NCBI GenBank assembly: GCA_944472135.2
Contig: OX235267.1
Location: 36,797,312-36,861,311 of the forward strand
Source: Trichobilharzia regenti
Taxonomy: Eukaryota > Platyhelminthes > Trematoda > Strigeidida > Schistosomatidae
DNA length: 64,000 bases
Direction of reading: 5' to 3'
Shown here: piece by piece, positions 43,670 to 54,529 of the stretch
Numbering within the stretch: position 1 is the first letter of the stretch
Layout: every line of letters starts with the position of its first letter
Translations under genes and position numbers: made by a program
The notes under the pieces: generated by a model
Told to the model about the DNA's origin: nothing
The model's database searches: none
What the model saw: only the letters and a program-made list of their open reading frames with translations

Positions 43670-43885
43670 TTTGGCTCGTGCTACTGACAAGATTTACCAG
43701 TAGTATATACAGAGACGCTCATAGGCGCAAAATTATCCAACAATGGGGAGATAGATTTGATGTCATAGAGAGGGAATAAACCAGTATTGTGGAAAAACAT
43801 GGGAGACACGAAAAGAAGATAAAGAAACGCAATATGCAGGGCAGGATTAGCACAACACGGAAGATCTGTGCAAATGACGATCTTC
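43670..43885. repeat. Dispersed repeat shared with 24.1 kb
   Basis: Matches 24108-24320 over about 210 bases (GGGAGATAGATTTGATGTCA; ACACGGAAGATCTGTGCAAA). It follows the PLE arm directly and may be its 3' region. Confidence 0.6.
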
Positions 43886-44454
43886 ATATTAAACGTCCAT
43901 GGTTACCTTAAATGTGTAGATCACATTTACAATAAATATTCCGTTACTAAGTCTCTTGTCTTCTCCCGTTTTACAAGTATTTGAACTGTACACAATAATT
44001 ATCGTATTGTTTAATACTAGCATGCTATTCACAGTGTAATTAAGACCGAACTGTAGTACACTGGTATTCTGAATCACATAAGGTATCAATAGTCGTTTAG
44101 AATTTCTTGGTGACACTGTCATATAAAGTTGAAGTGACCATTAGGAGATATTATGTGTGTATACATATATGCACATATGCAAGAATGGTAGCTTTACTTT
44201 CTGAGAAAAATAAACAGCAGATATTTCGAAAGACATATTGAGATCTGAGTTAAAGTCTGTTTGGCGTTTCATTTTTGGATATGCAGGCATACTTTGCTCA
44301 CAAGTATCCAAAACGACGAAGCACGGGTTAATTTTATGTGCTTTTATCTCACTTTTCACTTTCCTGTTGATTGACTAGATCGAAATATCGGGTCTGTGCT
44401 GACTGGTCAGCTCCTAATACGCACGCTTTAAAATACGTCTGAGGAATAACTTGA
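43886..44454. other. No recognised feature
   Basis: No coding or repeat assignment made. Confidence 0.35.
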
Positions 44455-44765
44455 AGTAATTTGCTGTATAGTGACTAGCAGTGGAATTCAGGATACGCAT
44501 TTCATCCTATTTGGGACTCGTCATCAAGGTTTACTCGTAATCCTTAGTAAGTGATGGTGTTTCCAATGGGGCTAGAACCCCGCAGTCAACGTTCCAAACA
44601 CTTCGACCTTTAAATTGGAAGTAATGAGTATCCTGGGCTCCGCTGCTACTCACCACCGACCGGTTTACTTCAGACATCGTCGAGGCTTCCGTAGTAACAG
44701 CCGACATGTCAACAGAGGCTAAACATTTCGGTCCAGTCAATCAACAGGAAAATCATAACTGAACT
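44455..44765 (-). mobile_element. Sm-alpha-like SINE with hammerhead motif
   Basis: On the minus strand a B-box-like GGGGTTCTAGCCCC (44564-44577) is followed by the hammerhead region at about 44475-44527: ATGACGA GTCC CAAATA GGAT GAAA T GCGT A TC CTGAATTCC. This is the published Sm-alpha order with C3 changed to A and a G-U in stem II. To the right a plus-oriented remnant (GAGTATCCTGGGCTCCGCTGCTA) repeats the hammerhead 3' part, so this element is also mirrored. Activity unlikely. Confidence 0.7.
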
Positions 44766-44804
44766 AAATACAAATAGTGATGGATCCTCGTTACTCAACA
44801 GATG

Positions 44805-44965
44805 GATCTCATGGCCAAAGCGGTCTATTAGATGACAATTTGGTGTTTGAAACAATAGGCACACGGTTCGAGTCTGAGTGGGAATGACATCACTTGTTGG
44901 GGAATGCAGGTAAATCCACCTGAAGAGTACCGAATAAGACTTTGTTCATGATTCACTCGTAACCA
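44805..44965 (+). mobile_element. tRNA-like SINE, another subfamily
   Basis: A box TGGCCAAAGCGGTCTA at 44813 and B box GGTTCGAGTCT at 44871. Their spacing leaves room for a longer variable arm as in Leu-type tRNAs. A downstream CTGAAGAGTACCGAATAAGAC may be a decayed hammerhead. It is not a functional tRNA: no acceptor pairing or anticodon stem is evident. Confidence 0.55.
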
Positions 44966-45149
44966 CTGTAGTATAGACATGACTTTGAAGGAATATGGAT
45001 TATGTGATAAACCTAGTTAGTGCCTAACTGGAGGATCCAGATCAATAGGAAATATAGTGAATTCAGTTCATCTTACAATATATGTTGTTCTTTTTTAGCA
45101 AAAGCATCCATAAAAGATATCGACATGGAACTGTAATTTATTTGAACAC

Positions 45150-45880
45150 GACATATAAGCGAACAATATTGTTTTCAATTAGACCTTCTTCAGGCTTTAC
45201 TCTAATTTACATGGACTTATATTTAAAAAATTTTAACCAATGACGGTGATTTTGTGGATCAAATAATTATAATAATAATGTGATAAATGTTTTAAACGTC
45301 ATTAATAACGATGATTAAAACGATAACAAAATAATGAAAATATGGTCTATGCAGGTGGCAATAAGAACAACGAAGGTAGTAAGTAGTCTGTGGATAAATA
45401 AATTAGGTCAAATCTTAAAAGTTGCGTAATACTAAAGGTGAAGCGGACAGATAATCAGAGTTTAAATTAATGTCATAAAAGTACGAAGGAGATGGAAGAT
45501 AAGAAAGGGTGGGAGGGTTTTGAATAGAATTCACCTAGGCCAAGGGAGAGACAAAGGTAGAACAAACTTCTTTTGTATGCAAAGACTAGGATTGTTCTCT
45601 CAGATTCCCATAGCTTCTTCGGCTAAGTGTAAAAGACGGGTTCTGATTCCGTTCGAAAGACTCGATGGAATGCGATAGATAACTTTGAAGGCACTATTTC
45701 TGTCCACTTGGTGACCACTATCAATCAAATGAGCCAAAATACAACTTCGTATGGATTTTATTTGACCTTTTCTGAACCATGAGTGAAGGGAGATGCTCAT
45801 TAATGCGTTTCTTAAGGTGTCTAATTGTTCGACCTATATAGCTTACTCCACAGGAGCAACTAAATTTATAGATAATTTAT
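45150..45880 (-). pseudogene. PLE GIY-YIG endonuclease and 3' end
   Basis: Minus-strand frames give NLVAPVE, VSYIGRTIRHLKKRINEHL (about 45845-45790; YIGRT..R.L..R..EH), IRSCILAHLIDSGHQVDRNS, AFKVIYRIPSSLSNGIRTRL and SLCIQKKFVLPLSLPWVNSI. The GIY-YIG tyrosine, glycine and arginine are all present although in two frames. The 3' end at about 45150-45240 has GCCTGAAGAAGGTCTAATTG followed by AAAAC, a hammerhead-like core. Confidence 0.8.
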
Positions 45881-46390
45881 TTGGTAACATTATTTGAGCT
45901 TACACTGTTTACATAAATACTTATCTTTTAACCAATATGTATAAATATAACAATTTATTTTTTGTATTTACCTACACAGTTGCTCTTAATGTTGTCTTAT
46001 TGATCAGAAAAGGTAGACTAACTTGAGATTATTGATTTTAGAAAATTAATAATGTTCAGTTTTTAGTTACAGTTCTCTAGGGTATTTGAATATTCAGTTT
46101 TGATTTGAGATAACTCTTCATCAAAGGTGTATTGTCAGTGGCTAAATGCCTAGGAGGTTCTAAACGCGGAATATACACTATAGGCGTTTTATTATTGACA
46201 TTTTGCATTTAACTTGTGTTGTTGATAAAACTTCTCATCAATAGATTTGTCGTTTGAGAAATATCATCTCAAATGATCCCTTAGTGAATTAATTAAGTAT
46301 GTCAAGAATAATGATGTTCATCAGGTTGGTTGTGAGGAAAAATGCTCACTGATGACTCTGACTGATAGTGGCAATAATAATAATAATAAT
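45881..46390. other. No recognised feature
   Basis: AT-rich, AAT repeats at 46374-46390. No assignment. Confidence 0.35.
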
Positions 46391-46612
46391 CGAGAATTGA
46401 TAAAAGTTAGAATTTATGGGCCATTAGGTTCCGGCCTCAGCGGCTGAATAGTCAGCGAGCTCACTCTGTAAGCGGAAGCTCCTCGGTTCGACTTCTAGTA
46501 GTGGATGCACGCGTACTTACTTCTGAAGGTTTCCAGACTAGGAAGAAACATCTGCTTACCTGTTCATCGTTTTCAGTAGTTCTCCAACTGGTATCAAACC
46601 GTGATCAACATA
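46391..46612 (+). repeat. Hammerhead-SINE arm, copy 7 (plus)
   Basis: AAGTTAGAATTTATGGGCCATTAGG, A-box remnant CGGCTGAATAG, B box GGTTCGACTTC and a hammerhead-like TACTTCTGAAGGTTTCC..GGAAGAAAC with broken stem I and core. Solo arm. Confidence 0.65.
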
Positions 46613-47479
46613 AGCGAAGATTACTGAGACAATTTCGTTTTATGAGGGAATAAAACATAGATAACTGTTGTTAAAAGTATTTCCGTGGTTTTATTGTTTG
46701 TTAGTCAATTTGTGATAACCATTAAATGAAGCAAAAGTCAGTCTGTTAGCATTACACGGTTTTAATCTTCAAATTAAAGGATAGGCAAACATTCTGAGTT
46801 TAGATCAGCCTTCTTATCTAGTAATTCATTGAATAAATATATACTAGACAGCAGGGTATTTATTTTATTTTGTGGATGTTTCACTCCTTTATGTAGAAAC
46901 TTTCTTTGATATTCCTTTAAATGGTGAGTATGTTTAGAAAAAAGGCAAGTCCCTTTTCTAAATGACACATGTCCATGTGATGTCTAAAGAGTATTTCCGA
47001 CTTAAGGGTTAGTCTCCTTGATACAATGTCCTCAGACAAATAAATGTGTGAAATAATTTTGTCTGGTTGACTAAAGCAGATTGACTTGAATAAGTAATAA
47101 ACTGATTAGGGAAATTCCTTATCGCAAATTATCCAGTTCGTGGTAAGAATATACAAAATAATCAGTTCACCTAATTAGCCAGACAGAATTTACACACTAT
47201 GAAAGTCATTCGCTTCTTTAAACTGAGGTAGTCTAGCTTGACTGATGATGCGGTCGGTCTTGCGTTTAGATAGCTTCAGTCTGGCTGGTAGACATAATCA
47301 TTTGATGTGAGTGATTCTTAACTACTACCACACACCACTGGTAGATACATTGAGGATTTTGAGGGTCCGTCAAATTACTACACTTTCCTGATGCTTGATA
47401 CATGTGAAATTCTTATAACGGAGGCGAATTTGAGAGTTTCGGTCTTCAGAGATTCATTGACATTATCCAAGAAATCAAC
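46613..47479. other. No recognised feature
   Basis: No coding or repeat assignment that I can support. A 64-residue minus frame at 46968-46774 has no recognised homology. Confidence 0.35.
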
Positions 47480-47897
47480 GAAAATTTCGCAACAGCAGAC
47501 AACTATTACTTTGTACTGGGAGGCGAAGTTTCACAATAAAGGTATCTTTCTCAGATCCTTACTATCCCCATGGTAAATTCACCACAACTCAACGTGGCTC
47601 GTCAGCTAGCTGAAAAGTTGGAATCCTTTAACCAAAAAATAACCTCATATACTATGAGAGGTGTGTTTCAATTTATTAAAAAGCTTTAAAATAAATATAT
47701 GGCGTCATTTGATGCAAACTTCTTATTTATCGATGTACATCTTCAGAAAACTATAGAGATTATAAGCTAAAATTCTGATCTTATTCCCTTGCTGCCTTCA
47801 GAATTCAAACACCGGCTCTTCATATGCACTCATGACATCCACATGCAGTTTAATAGCATTTTTTATCAGCAAATTGTTGCGGCGATTATAGGGAGCC

Positions 47898-48086
47898 CAT
47901 TTTTTTTTATTATAGCTTGAAACCAAACAGTATTTTCGGTAAAAGTATGGAATTTTCAGCATGTGATATCGGTAGCCCAAATTTTGCAGGCCGACCATAG
48001 ATATCTGGTTTGCGTCGGCAGGGGATCGAACCTTGGACCATGTGCATGGTCGGCGAGAGTCCCAACCGCTGTGCTACCGACATACC
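47898..48086 (-). mobile_element. SINE-B2 (same head, CR1-like tail) in PLE
   Basis: Tail on this strand begins with a T-run at 47902. The complement of 47948-47960 is GCTGAAAATTCCA, shared with CR1-like LINE ends. The head includes B-box complement GGGGATCGAACC, the palindrome GACCATGTGCATGGTC and head complement CTACCGAC. It splits the PLE between GSP and ADGFLANV, so it inserted after the PLE. Confidence 0.8.
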
Positions 48087-48309
48087 ATTCTGCAGATGGT
48101 TTCTTGGCAAATGTGGCAAACTATAAAGTGAAATATGCAATCAAGAAAATGATCTGTTAAACAAGGTATATGGGAGATCTGAAGATTTGTCTCTTTAATC
48201 CCTTTTTTCACAAAAGATTGATGCAAATGAAAACCTAAAATTCACAATGGAATATACAGTTGATAGAAAATTCAACTTTCTGGATATCGCCTTTAAATTC
48301 AAATCAGAT

Positions 48310-48540
48310 AGTCCCTGGCGAAAAGCCATACAGCTGTACGCAGCCACTGGGGTTAGAACCCAGGGCCTTCCGGTTACAAGGCAAGCTCGTATATCATTCA
48401 GCCTTGTAACTGGAAGGTCCTGGGTTCTAACCCCTCTAGTGGGTGCGTACTGCCAACGATTCCCAAACTAGGATGAAACAGCTGTCTGGCACTTCCTAGT
48501 TTTCAATGGTCCTTTAACTGATTTCAATCCGTGATCAACT
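48310..48540. repeat. Hairpin hammerhead-SINE in PLE
   Basis: Two partial arms head-to-head. 48337-48381 and 48403-48448 form a long near-perfect hairpin with a short loop. Each arm holds a B-box half (GGTTCTAACCCC and complement). The right arm continues into TCCCAAACTAGGATGAAACAGCTGTC, a hammerhead remnant without a usable CUGANGA. It interrupts the PLE between FKFKSDSPW and the linker. Confidence 0.75.
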
Positions 48541-49200
48541 CGTAAAAACAAAACTAATCCTTAAGAATGATACTCTCCAGTGACCGATTGGAGGTGGAGC
48601 GGAAGATTATAAAAAAAATGTCTGCAAAATAAAGGCTATCCACAAACATTTATTGATACCACTGGGAAAAGTGGAAATATAAGTATAAAAATAACCACAG
48701 TAAATAAGAAAACTGTATTCATTCTCCTGAAAATTTCAAGGCGACAATATTACTGGAATTATCAACGGACGGATTAAGAAAGCATTAACTAGAACATTCC
48801 ATGAGACGAGAATGGCTTCTGTCTAACCAGACACAATGTTTTCTAGATCAGCTGGAGGTAGACAGAGGTACTTCTTTTATTAACTCTAAATGTGTATATC
48901 AGTTTTCGTATAACTGCCAAAGCATATTCAAAAAAGTGCATGCCTTAGATCTTATGAATACATACCGAGAAGTGTTCAATTAAGAGGAAGTAGATAATTG
49001 AACAGAGTAGTCATTAAACATCTGATTGACACAGAATATCTGGTTGATACCTTGAGTTCATTCAACAAAATAATAAACACACAATTAAGTTCAAGTCTCT
49101 TGAAGTTTACAGACCTGATTTATGTATTCACCATGTATTGTTATTGAAGTGTTCGAATTATTTAAGGGGAATTCATGTATATAATGAATAAAGAGTTGAT

Positions 49201-49469
49201 CTAAGACACTAGTATTTTGATACAGTGAAATCATAATTGCCAGTAGATAGAGGCTCGATAAACTGTAGGCGCTTATACTCAAATAACTTTAAAAGTTCTA
49301 GTCCGGTACATATTTTCCCTTTAAGTTAATTTTTTTAATCTTCATAACCTTAAGTCACTTCCTGATTCTCTAAAAGTAGTAGAGAGTTTCATATTTCCCA
49401 TGGAGGACGATTTCAGCATGGCAAACCATTCGAATTAGTATTTCTAGGAATTAGTCCGTGAGGATCTGA
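49201..49469. other. No recognised feature
   Basis: Possible PLE 3' sequence; no assignment. Confidence 0.3.
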
Positions 49470-50250
49470 TATGTCTCAAGTTTGACCATGGATCAATAAC
49501 ACTTAGAGAACCATTGAAAATCATTAGGGAGTACTCAGCAGCCGTTTCTTTCTAGTTCGATACTCACCGACAGGGTTCAAACCCTAGACTTCCCAGTTAC
49601 AAGGCAAGCTCATAGACCATTCAGTCACTGGGACCTGACTCAATAACCAGTCCATGAATTATGACTCCTGCCAATTCATGATTTTTAGCGCGACCGGAAC
49701 CAGCCAATATCATCGGAGGCGAGGTTTGTCCTCACTCCTGACCGGATGGACCCCACTAAGCACAACTTCTCACCAGAACTCCAGGTAACTCTCTCTAACA
49801 ATCAGTCACTAGCGAGCATCATCATCAATCCGTGATCAAACTTGAAACAAATGAAACCCCTGCAAACAAACTCCTGGAAACTAATCTGATGCTCGCTTGT
49901 GACTGACTTCAATATGAAGTTGCCCAAAGTTATGATGAGAAGTCACCACTAGTGGGTTTCACCCGGTCGAAAGTGAAGTTAAATACTCACCGATGACAGT
50001 GGCTGATGCTAATCACGCTAAAAATCACGAATTAGTAGAAGTTAAAATTCATGGTTCACTAGATGGCGTTCCAGCGGCTGAATGGTCTACGAGTTTGCCT
50101 TAAGCCGACAGATTCAGGATTCGAACCCTGGGGATAGGTGCATACTACCAATGAGTCCCAAACTAGGCTGGTGGAACAACTGCCGAATACTTTGCGCTGG
50201 TATTCATTGTTTCTCTAATTGATATTAATGCGTGGTCAAGGTGGAATTAA
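49470..50250. repeat. Foldback hammerhead-SINE, copy 8 (both arms)
   Basis: The left arm (minus, 49470-49700) has a B-box complement GGGTTCAAACCC. The right arm (plus, 50010-50245) has A box CGGCTGAATGG and B box GATTCGAACCC. The centre (49700-50000) contains GACCGGATGGACCCCACTAAG, AAACCCCTGCAAACAAACTC and GTGACTGACTTCAATATGAAG, also found in the 63-kb copy. The right hammerhead lacks CUGANGA and GAAA. Confidence 0.75.
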
Positions 50251-50684
50251 CATTCTTAGTTGTTTTTTTTTTTGATCGAATGATCACAAGCACGTGATTT
50301 TTAAACTGCTTATAATAAATGTAAAAGTAGTGTACTTCGAAAAAATTACGTTACCAAGTTATTTGTAGGGTTCTTTTATTCAAAGCACTTGTGCGCCTAA
50401 CGTTTATCACTAGCAAACTTTCTCCATAGAAACACTGATAGAACTGAACATTTTGCATGGTATAGTGATAACATCAATATGGCTCCGGCATCACTTTATT
50501 CTCAGCGTTTCATTTATTAGGTCATTGAATAACAAAACAATAAAGAACCACTTTTTGTTTTCGCTAATCTCTCATTTGCATAATACTTTTGTGTCTTATA
50601 TCATGGTTCAAATATTAATTTTAATGGTTCAATTAATGTTTCAGGTTATTCTATGGAGTAGCATTGATTTCACATGTGAAACCC
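50251..50684. other. No recognised feature
   Basis: AT-rich with a T-run near 50264; no assignment. Confidence 0.35.
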
Positions 50685-50820
50685 AAGTGAGAGACGACAA
50701 GTAGGCTGTGGGTCCGAGGGTGACATTCAGGCAATAGGGAAGCCAGCTGAATATGACTACAGAGTATAGGGTAATACAGAGACGTCCATTTGAAACCTAA
50801 AGAGAATAATAATAATACTA
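50685..50820 (+). pseudogene. RTE-like 3'-end fragment
   Basis: A degraded RTE tail (GACGACAAGTAGGCTGTGGG.. GGTGACATTCAGG) ending in TGAAACCTAAAGAGAAT and AATAATAATA. Confidence 0.55.
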
Positions 50821-50854
50821 CTTCTACGGGTACCCATTTTCATTTTAGAGGAAC

Positions 50855-51770
50855 TATTATTATTATTCCTTTGGATTCCAAGTGAAACACATGGTTTCAC
50901 CAGCACATCTTCAGTTTGTTCTGTATTCTACAGTCCTCTTCAGTTGACCCCAAGACTGCCCATAGTCTCTCGTCTCCCCCTCTTCCCATGTGATCGCCTC
51001 CATGTCACCCTCAGCCTGGCATCCAACTCACCGTTTCCCAATATCTCACAGTCACAAGCCAGCTTTTATCTTCTGATATTCGCGTGGCTCAGTAAAATGG
51101 AAGGTAAAACGGATAAATACACGTATTAGCGTACCGGTCGAGTTCATTATCGCCATAGTAATTAACAGGCACAGACTTGACAAACTAGCAACGGTTTTAT
51201 TCACTTCAGTTATAACAGCTTGATAGCGTAGAGTGCAATGTCACTCAACCGTCTGTGTCTAATCTACCTCTATTTTTCTTCGGAATAATTGCTGAGCGAT
51301 AGATTCTTGGTTGGTTCGTTCCCAGAGTTTCTTGTAGCTAATTCTTTCCTGTCGACCATTCGATCTTCAACATGAAGCCAAAGAAGGGGGCAGCTGATGA
51401 TAAAAGTTCTCAGTGGCCTGCTGGAAATGCTTTATATGGTTCGGGTGCCAAGTTTCTGACCCATAAAGAACAACTGAATTAAAATTGATGATTAAAATCC
51501 GAATTTTGATGTTTAAGTTGAGTGCAGAAGGTTTCCTAACTGATTTACAGAATGATGAAGATTTGTCATGCCCTTCCAATTCAGGCTGGTTTTTAACATG
51601 CTCATCAGTGCCTCCTGCCTGTAGTTGAAACCATGCTAACCAGTTAATTGAAAGAGATGACTTCTGTCGTTGATAGTGATTGATACTTGGTGTGGTCGGT
51701 TGGCGGTTTTCTTCATCACCTGTATCTTTGCTATGTTCACTTGAAATAAAAAGTATAGTTAAAGTCATCT
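50855..51770 (-). pseudogene. RTE-like fragment, minus strand
   Basis: 3' end at about 50855 (TTATTATTATTCCTTTGGATT). C-terminal sequence follows, interrupted at about 51060-51230 by unrelated bases. Upstream frames contain INHYQRQKSSLSINWLAWFQ, ILIINFNSVVLYGSETW and LNLNIKIRILI, matching IRIFNSNVKSVLLYGSETW of the intact copy. Its 3' end faces the plus-strand fragment, giving a tail-to-tail pair. Confidence 0.75.
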
Positions 51771-52129
51771 ATGTTACAAGTTTTCATTTCACAAAAGATT
51801 TTCTCTACCGATTGTTTGATCCTTCGTTTAGTAGCTTCAAAGTCTAAATGTTTTGTCAGGTTTGTTCTACAGGTTGTAGGATATATCCTGTGGCGTATTC
51901 TGCTTTACTTAGGTGTGTTCACTGCACAGTCATTCGTATGTATAGAGGTGTTTTATGTGTGGGAACTGTGACCAACACTGTGGAAATGTGTAGATGAACC
52001 TTGTTTATGACCTATGATTAGACAGTTGGTATCGGTTCAAGAGTAGAAAATAAGGAATTGACTAAATTTAGGATGAAAGTGTTTGGCAGAACTTCTAAGA
52101 TGATTCTCATCAATTTCATGTCAAATTTC
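51771..52129. other. No recognised feature
   Basis: No coding or repeat assignment made. Confidence 0.35.
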
Positions 52130-52335
52130 AGTTTATGATGTAATTTTCAAAAGATTAATTACTGAATAAGGAATATATATATTTTTTTCGATAACTTCTT
52201 CGTCAGGTTTCACGGGTAAATACATCCATAACAACTGGAAAAACAATTGTTTTTGGCAACGTTAAAGTTTTCCAAATAACATGAAATCACTACAATAAAA
52301 AGTTCTAAAGGGTGCTAGGGAATAGATTTTTATTT
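52130..52335 (-). repeat. PLE 3'-end fragment with hammerhead-like core
   Basis: On the minus strand: CCTGACGA, AGAAGTTAT, CGAAAA (complement of 52186-52207), then GAATATATATTCC.TTATTCAGT, as at 31.07 and 55.13 kb. Confidence 0.6.
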
Positions 52336-52339
52336 TTTT

Positions 52340-52535
52340 ATTTATTTATTTATATTTTTATTATAACTTGATTCCACACAGTATTTTTGATACAAGTATG
52401 GAATTTTCAGCATGTGATATCTGTAGCCCAAGTTGCAGGCCGACAATTGATATCGGGTGTGCGTCAGCCGGGGATCGAACCCTGGACCATGTGTATGGTG
52501 AGAGAGCGTCCTAACCGCTGTGCCACTGACGCAGA
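52340..52535 (-). mobile_element. SINE-B2, minus strand
   Basis: CR1-like tail complement (TATGGAATTTTCAGCA) and a tRNA-like head with B-box complement GGGGATCGAACCC and CACTGACGC at the end. Preceded by an ATTT-rich run. Confidence 0.8.
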
Positions 52536-52939
52536 TTACAGGTCAAAATATACCTATATGATAAAATGCATAAATGTAACATTGAATTGAACAGGAGATT
52601 TCAAAAGTAATTGATCATGAATGACACCGAATATACAGTAATAAATGCTCATGACTACTGTTCACATTGAATTTTATTCAACCTGATTATAAACTCTATA
52701 TGAATGAAATAGAATACCAGAAACTGGGAAAGAAAATGGGGTGAAAGGTCATGTGTGTGTGTGTGATTCGGTGTGTAAGTGAATAACTAAGGGTATATTA
52801 GGAAAACGAAAGATTTGTCTGAACAAGTGTATCAGTAAATGCGGGGGATACAGAGAATTGAAATATTAAAGACGGAAGATCCTTCCTGAAGAAGTAGGAC
52901 GTAGTGCAGCATTTGCGGATTCAGAGAATGTCAAGTGTT

Positions 52940-53235
52940 GGTTAGCCGGGATTTGATTGGTTATAGATTTGTTCATGAGCTCACATCAGTTAGAAAACCA
53001 ATGAGAGACCAAGGAGTACTGACCTGATCTACCAACTGGAATCCGTGGGCCACTGGATTGTCTCCTGGTGGTTGAATGGCCTGTGTGCTGACTTTGTGAT
53101 CAGAAGGCCATGATGTCGAAACTCGGCGGGTGACTACTGATGAGGAGTCAAAAAGTAGGAGAAAACAACTGTCTAGTACTCCTTGATTTTCCGATGGTTC
53201 CCTAAACGAATCACTTCGTGATAAAACATGATTTG
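52940..53235. repeat. Foldback hammerhead-SINE, copy 9
   Basis: A short left arm (TTGATTGGTTATAGATTTGTTCATGAG) and a long right arm with A box TGGTTGAATGG, altered B box (TGTCGAAACTC) and hammerhead-like ACTG ATGAGGA GTCA..AGGAGAAAAC..GTC TAGTAC. C3 is A and stem II is broken. Confidence 0.7.
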
Positions 53236-53264
53236 TTGATTCCACAGGGGATCAGAGTTTTAAT

Positions 53265-53480
53265 TGTAGCTGGATGTGTTTTTCAGCATGAAGAGTTCTG
53301 GTTGTTTTAGGAGGATCGCTGTGACGTCTACTGTTTGGAGTAATCAATGCCTAATGGCTTTAGACTGTTTCTTGGGTACACGATAGATGACAGAAAATGG
53401 TTTTTCTACACTGGCATTACTTTGTGTTTTGACCGGGTGTGTTAACGCCTCTTAATACACTTTTGTTTAGCTACACTGAC
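53265..53480 (-). pseudogene. PLE GIY-YIG C-terminal fragment
   Basis: Minus strand: ALTHPVKTQSNASVEKPFSV, IYRVPKKQSKALRH, LLQTVDVTAILLKQPELFML, the same module as at 31.3, 45.7 and 55.4 kb. YIG not preserved. Confidence 0.65.
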
Positions 53481-54144
53481 AGGTTCTCTAGATCACTAGA
53501 AATCCAACCCATAGAGCTTTGGTAGAAGTCACTAGTTCTACGAGAGCAGATGGATTGACATTTATGATTGTAATTTGAAACTTATAGATAACTCCTAGAA
53601 AATTCTACGTAATCTTGGTACTCAGCGTGTTAAAACCCACTCAAGTTGGTGCAAATGTTACTGTTAGGATGCAACGGTATGGTTTATCCACAGATTACCT
53701 TTCCATAAGAAGAGCAGAAAGGCGAAAAATTATTATATCTTGATGGTTTGAAAACAAAGATGTCAGATGGTACTATTAGGCGGGGTGCATCTCATAAGCA
53801 GTCACCGGTTGGTCCATATATCCATTTCACATCACTTATCTTACCTATATACAAATGGAACCTTATCAACTATATGATTTTTCTTGACCAGGAAAATATG
53901 TACAGCCGCTGCTTCGAATGATAACTAATAAAAGTAAAGAAGAGTATTTTGTACAAGTCGCTAAAGCAATGGCAGTTAGAGAGGATGGGTTGTAGACATT
54001 GCAGAAGAAACATCTTTACATGACATAATTGTTCAAAAGAGATTTAATTGTCTAATCACTGGTATTGAAATAGAGTGAAAAAACAATAGCTTAGGCATTC
54101 CTTGCCTCAGGTGTGTGCAAAATCCCCCTACGGATTGTATGATT
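53481..54144. other. No recognised feature
   Basis: No coding or repeat assignment made. Confidence 0.35.
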
Positions 54145-54501
54145 TCAACACTGATGAAAGATAAGCCAACGGAATCTGGCCAGTTCAGTGTGCACTCTTA
54201 AATTTAACTGGTCTAAGATAGTTATACACCTGGGAAAGCCTGCTATTGTTTCCACGAGTGTTGTCCAAAGTTGCTGGAAAAAACAATAGTAAAGGATGTC
54301 AGAAGGTCTCCGTTGTCTAACTGCTGTATAACAGCTATTTTTCCTCTCTACCTCTAAAACTGTATACATCCTAAAATTAAGATTGCATAAAATCTCTTGT
54401 TTAAATTTATCCTTATCATTTTTATCAGGATCACCTTGATTATTATCTAATAATTCATATGTCAGAACTTTAATTCTATTAATCACATTAGTTTCAAACA
54501 T
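54145..54501 (-). CDS. Unrecognised 118-residue open frame
   Basis: One of the longer frames not explained by a known element. It begins MFETNVINRIKVLTYELLDN and contains a charged GDPDKNDKDKFKQ stretch and a cysteine-poor C-terminus. No signal peptide or membrane helix. I do not recognise the family. It sits between a PLE fragment and a tRNA-like SINE, so it may be an element remnant or chance. Confidence 0.25.
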   Translation of the reverse strand: MFETNVINRIKVLTYELLDNNQGDPDKNDKDKFKQEILCNLNFRMYTVLEVERKNSCYTAVRQRRPSDILYYCFFQQLWTTLVETIAGFPRCITILDQLNLRVHTELARFRWLIFHQC

Positions 54502-54529
54502 GTGTGATTAATATTTCATTGTGTAATTG

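Larger units (their letters stand above)
47480..49200 (+). mobile_element. Penelope-like element, RT to endonuclease, twice interrupted
   Basis: Frames in order: KFHNKGIFLRSLLSPW (PKIHK.G.PLRPI.S), MRGVFQFIKK, FDANFLFIDVHLQKTIEII (the SFD..SLFT.V equivalent), NSIFYQQIVAAIIGSP (the F.QI.GVAMGSP equivalent). A SINE interrupts here. Then ADGFLANVANYKVKYAIKKM, KFTMEYTVDRKFNFLDIAFK, a hairpin SINE, GRIKKALTRTFHETRMASV, KCVYQFSYNCQ, and VVIKHLIDTEYLVDTLSSFN with LLKFTDLI. The catalytic YMDD box is not recovered. This is the longest PLE span here but dead. 3' limit approximate. Confidence 0.8.
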
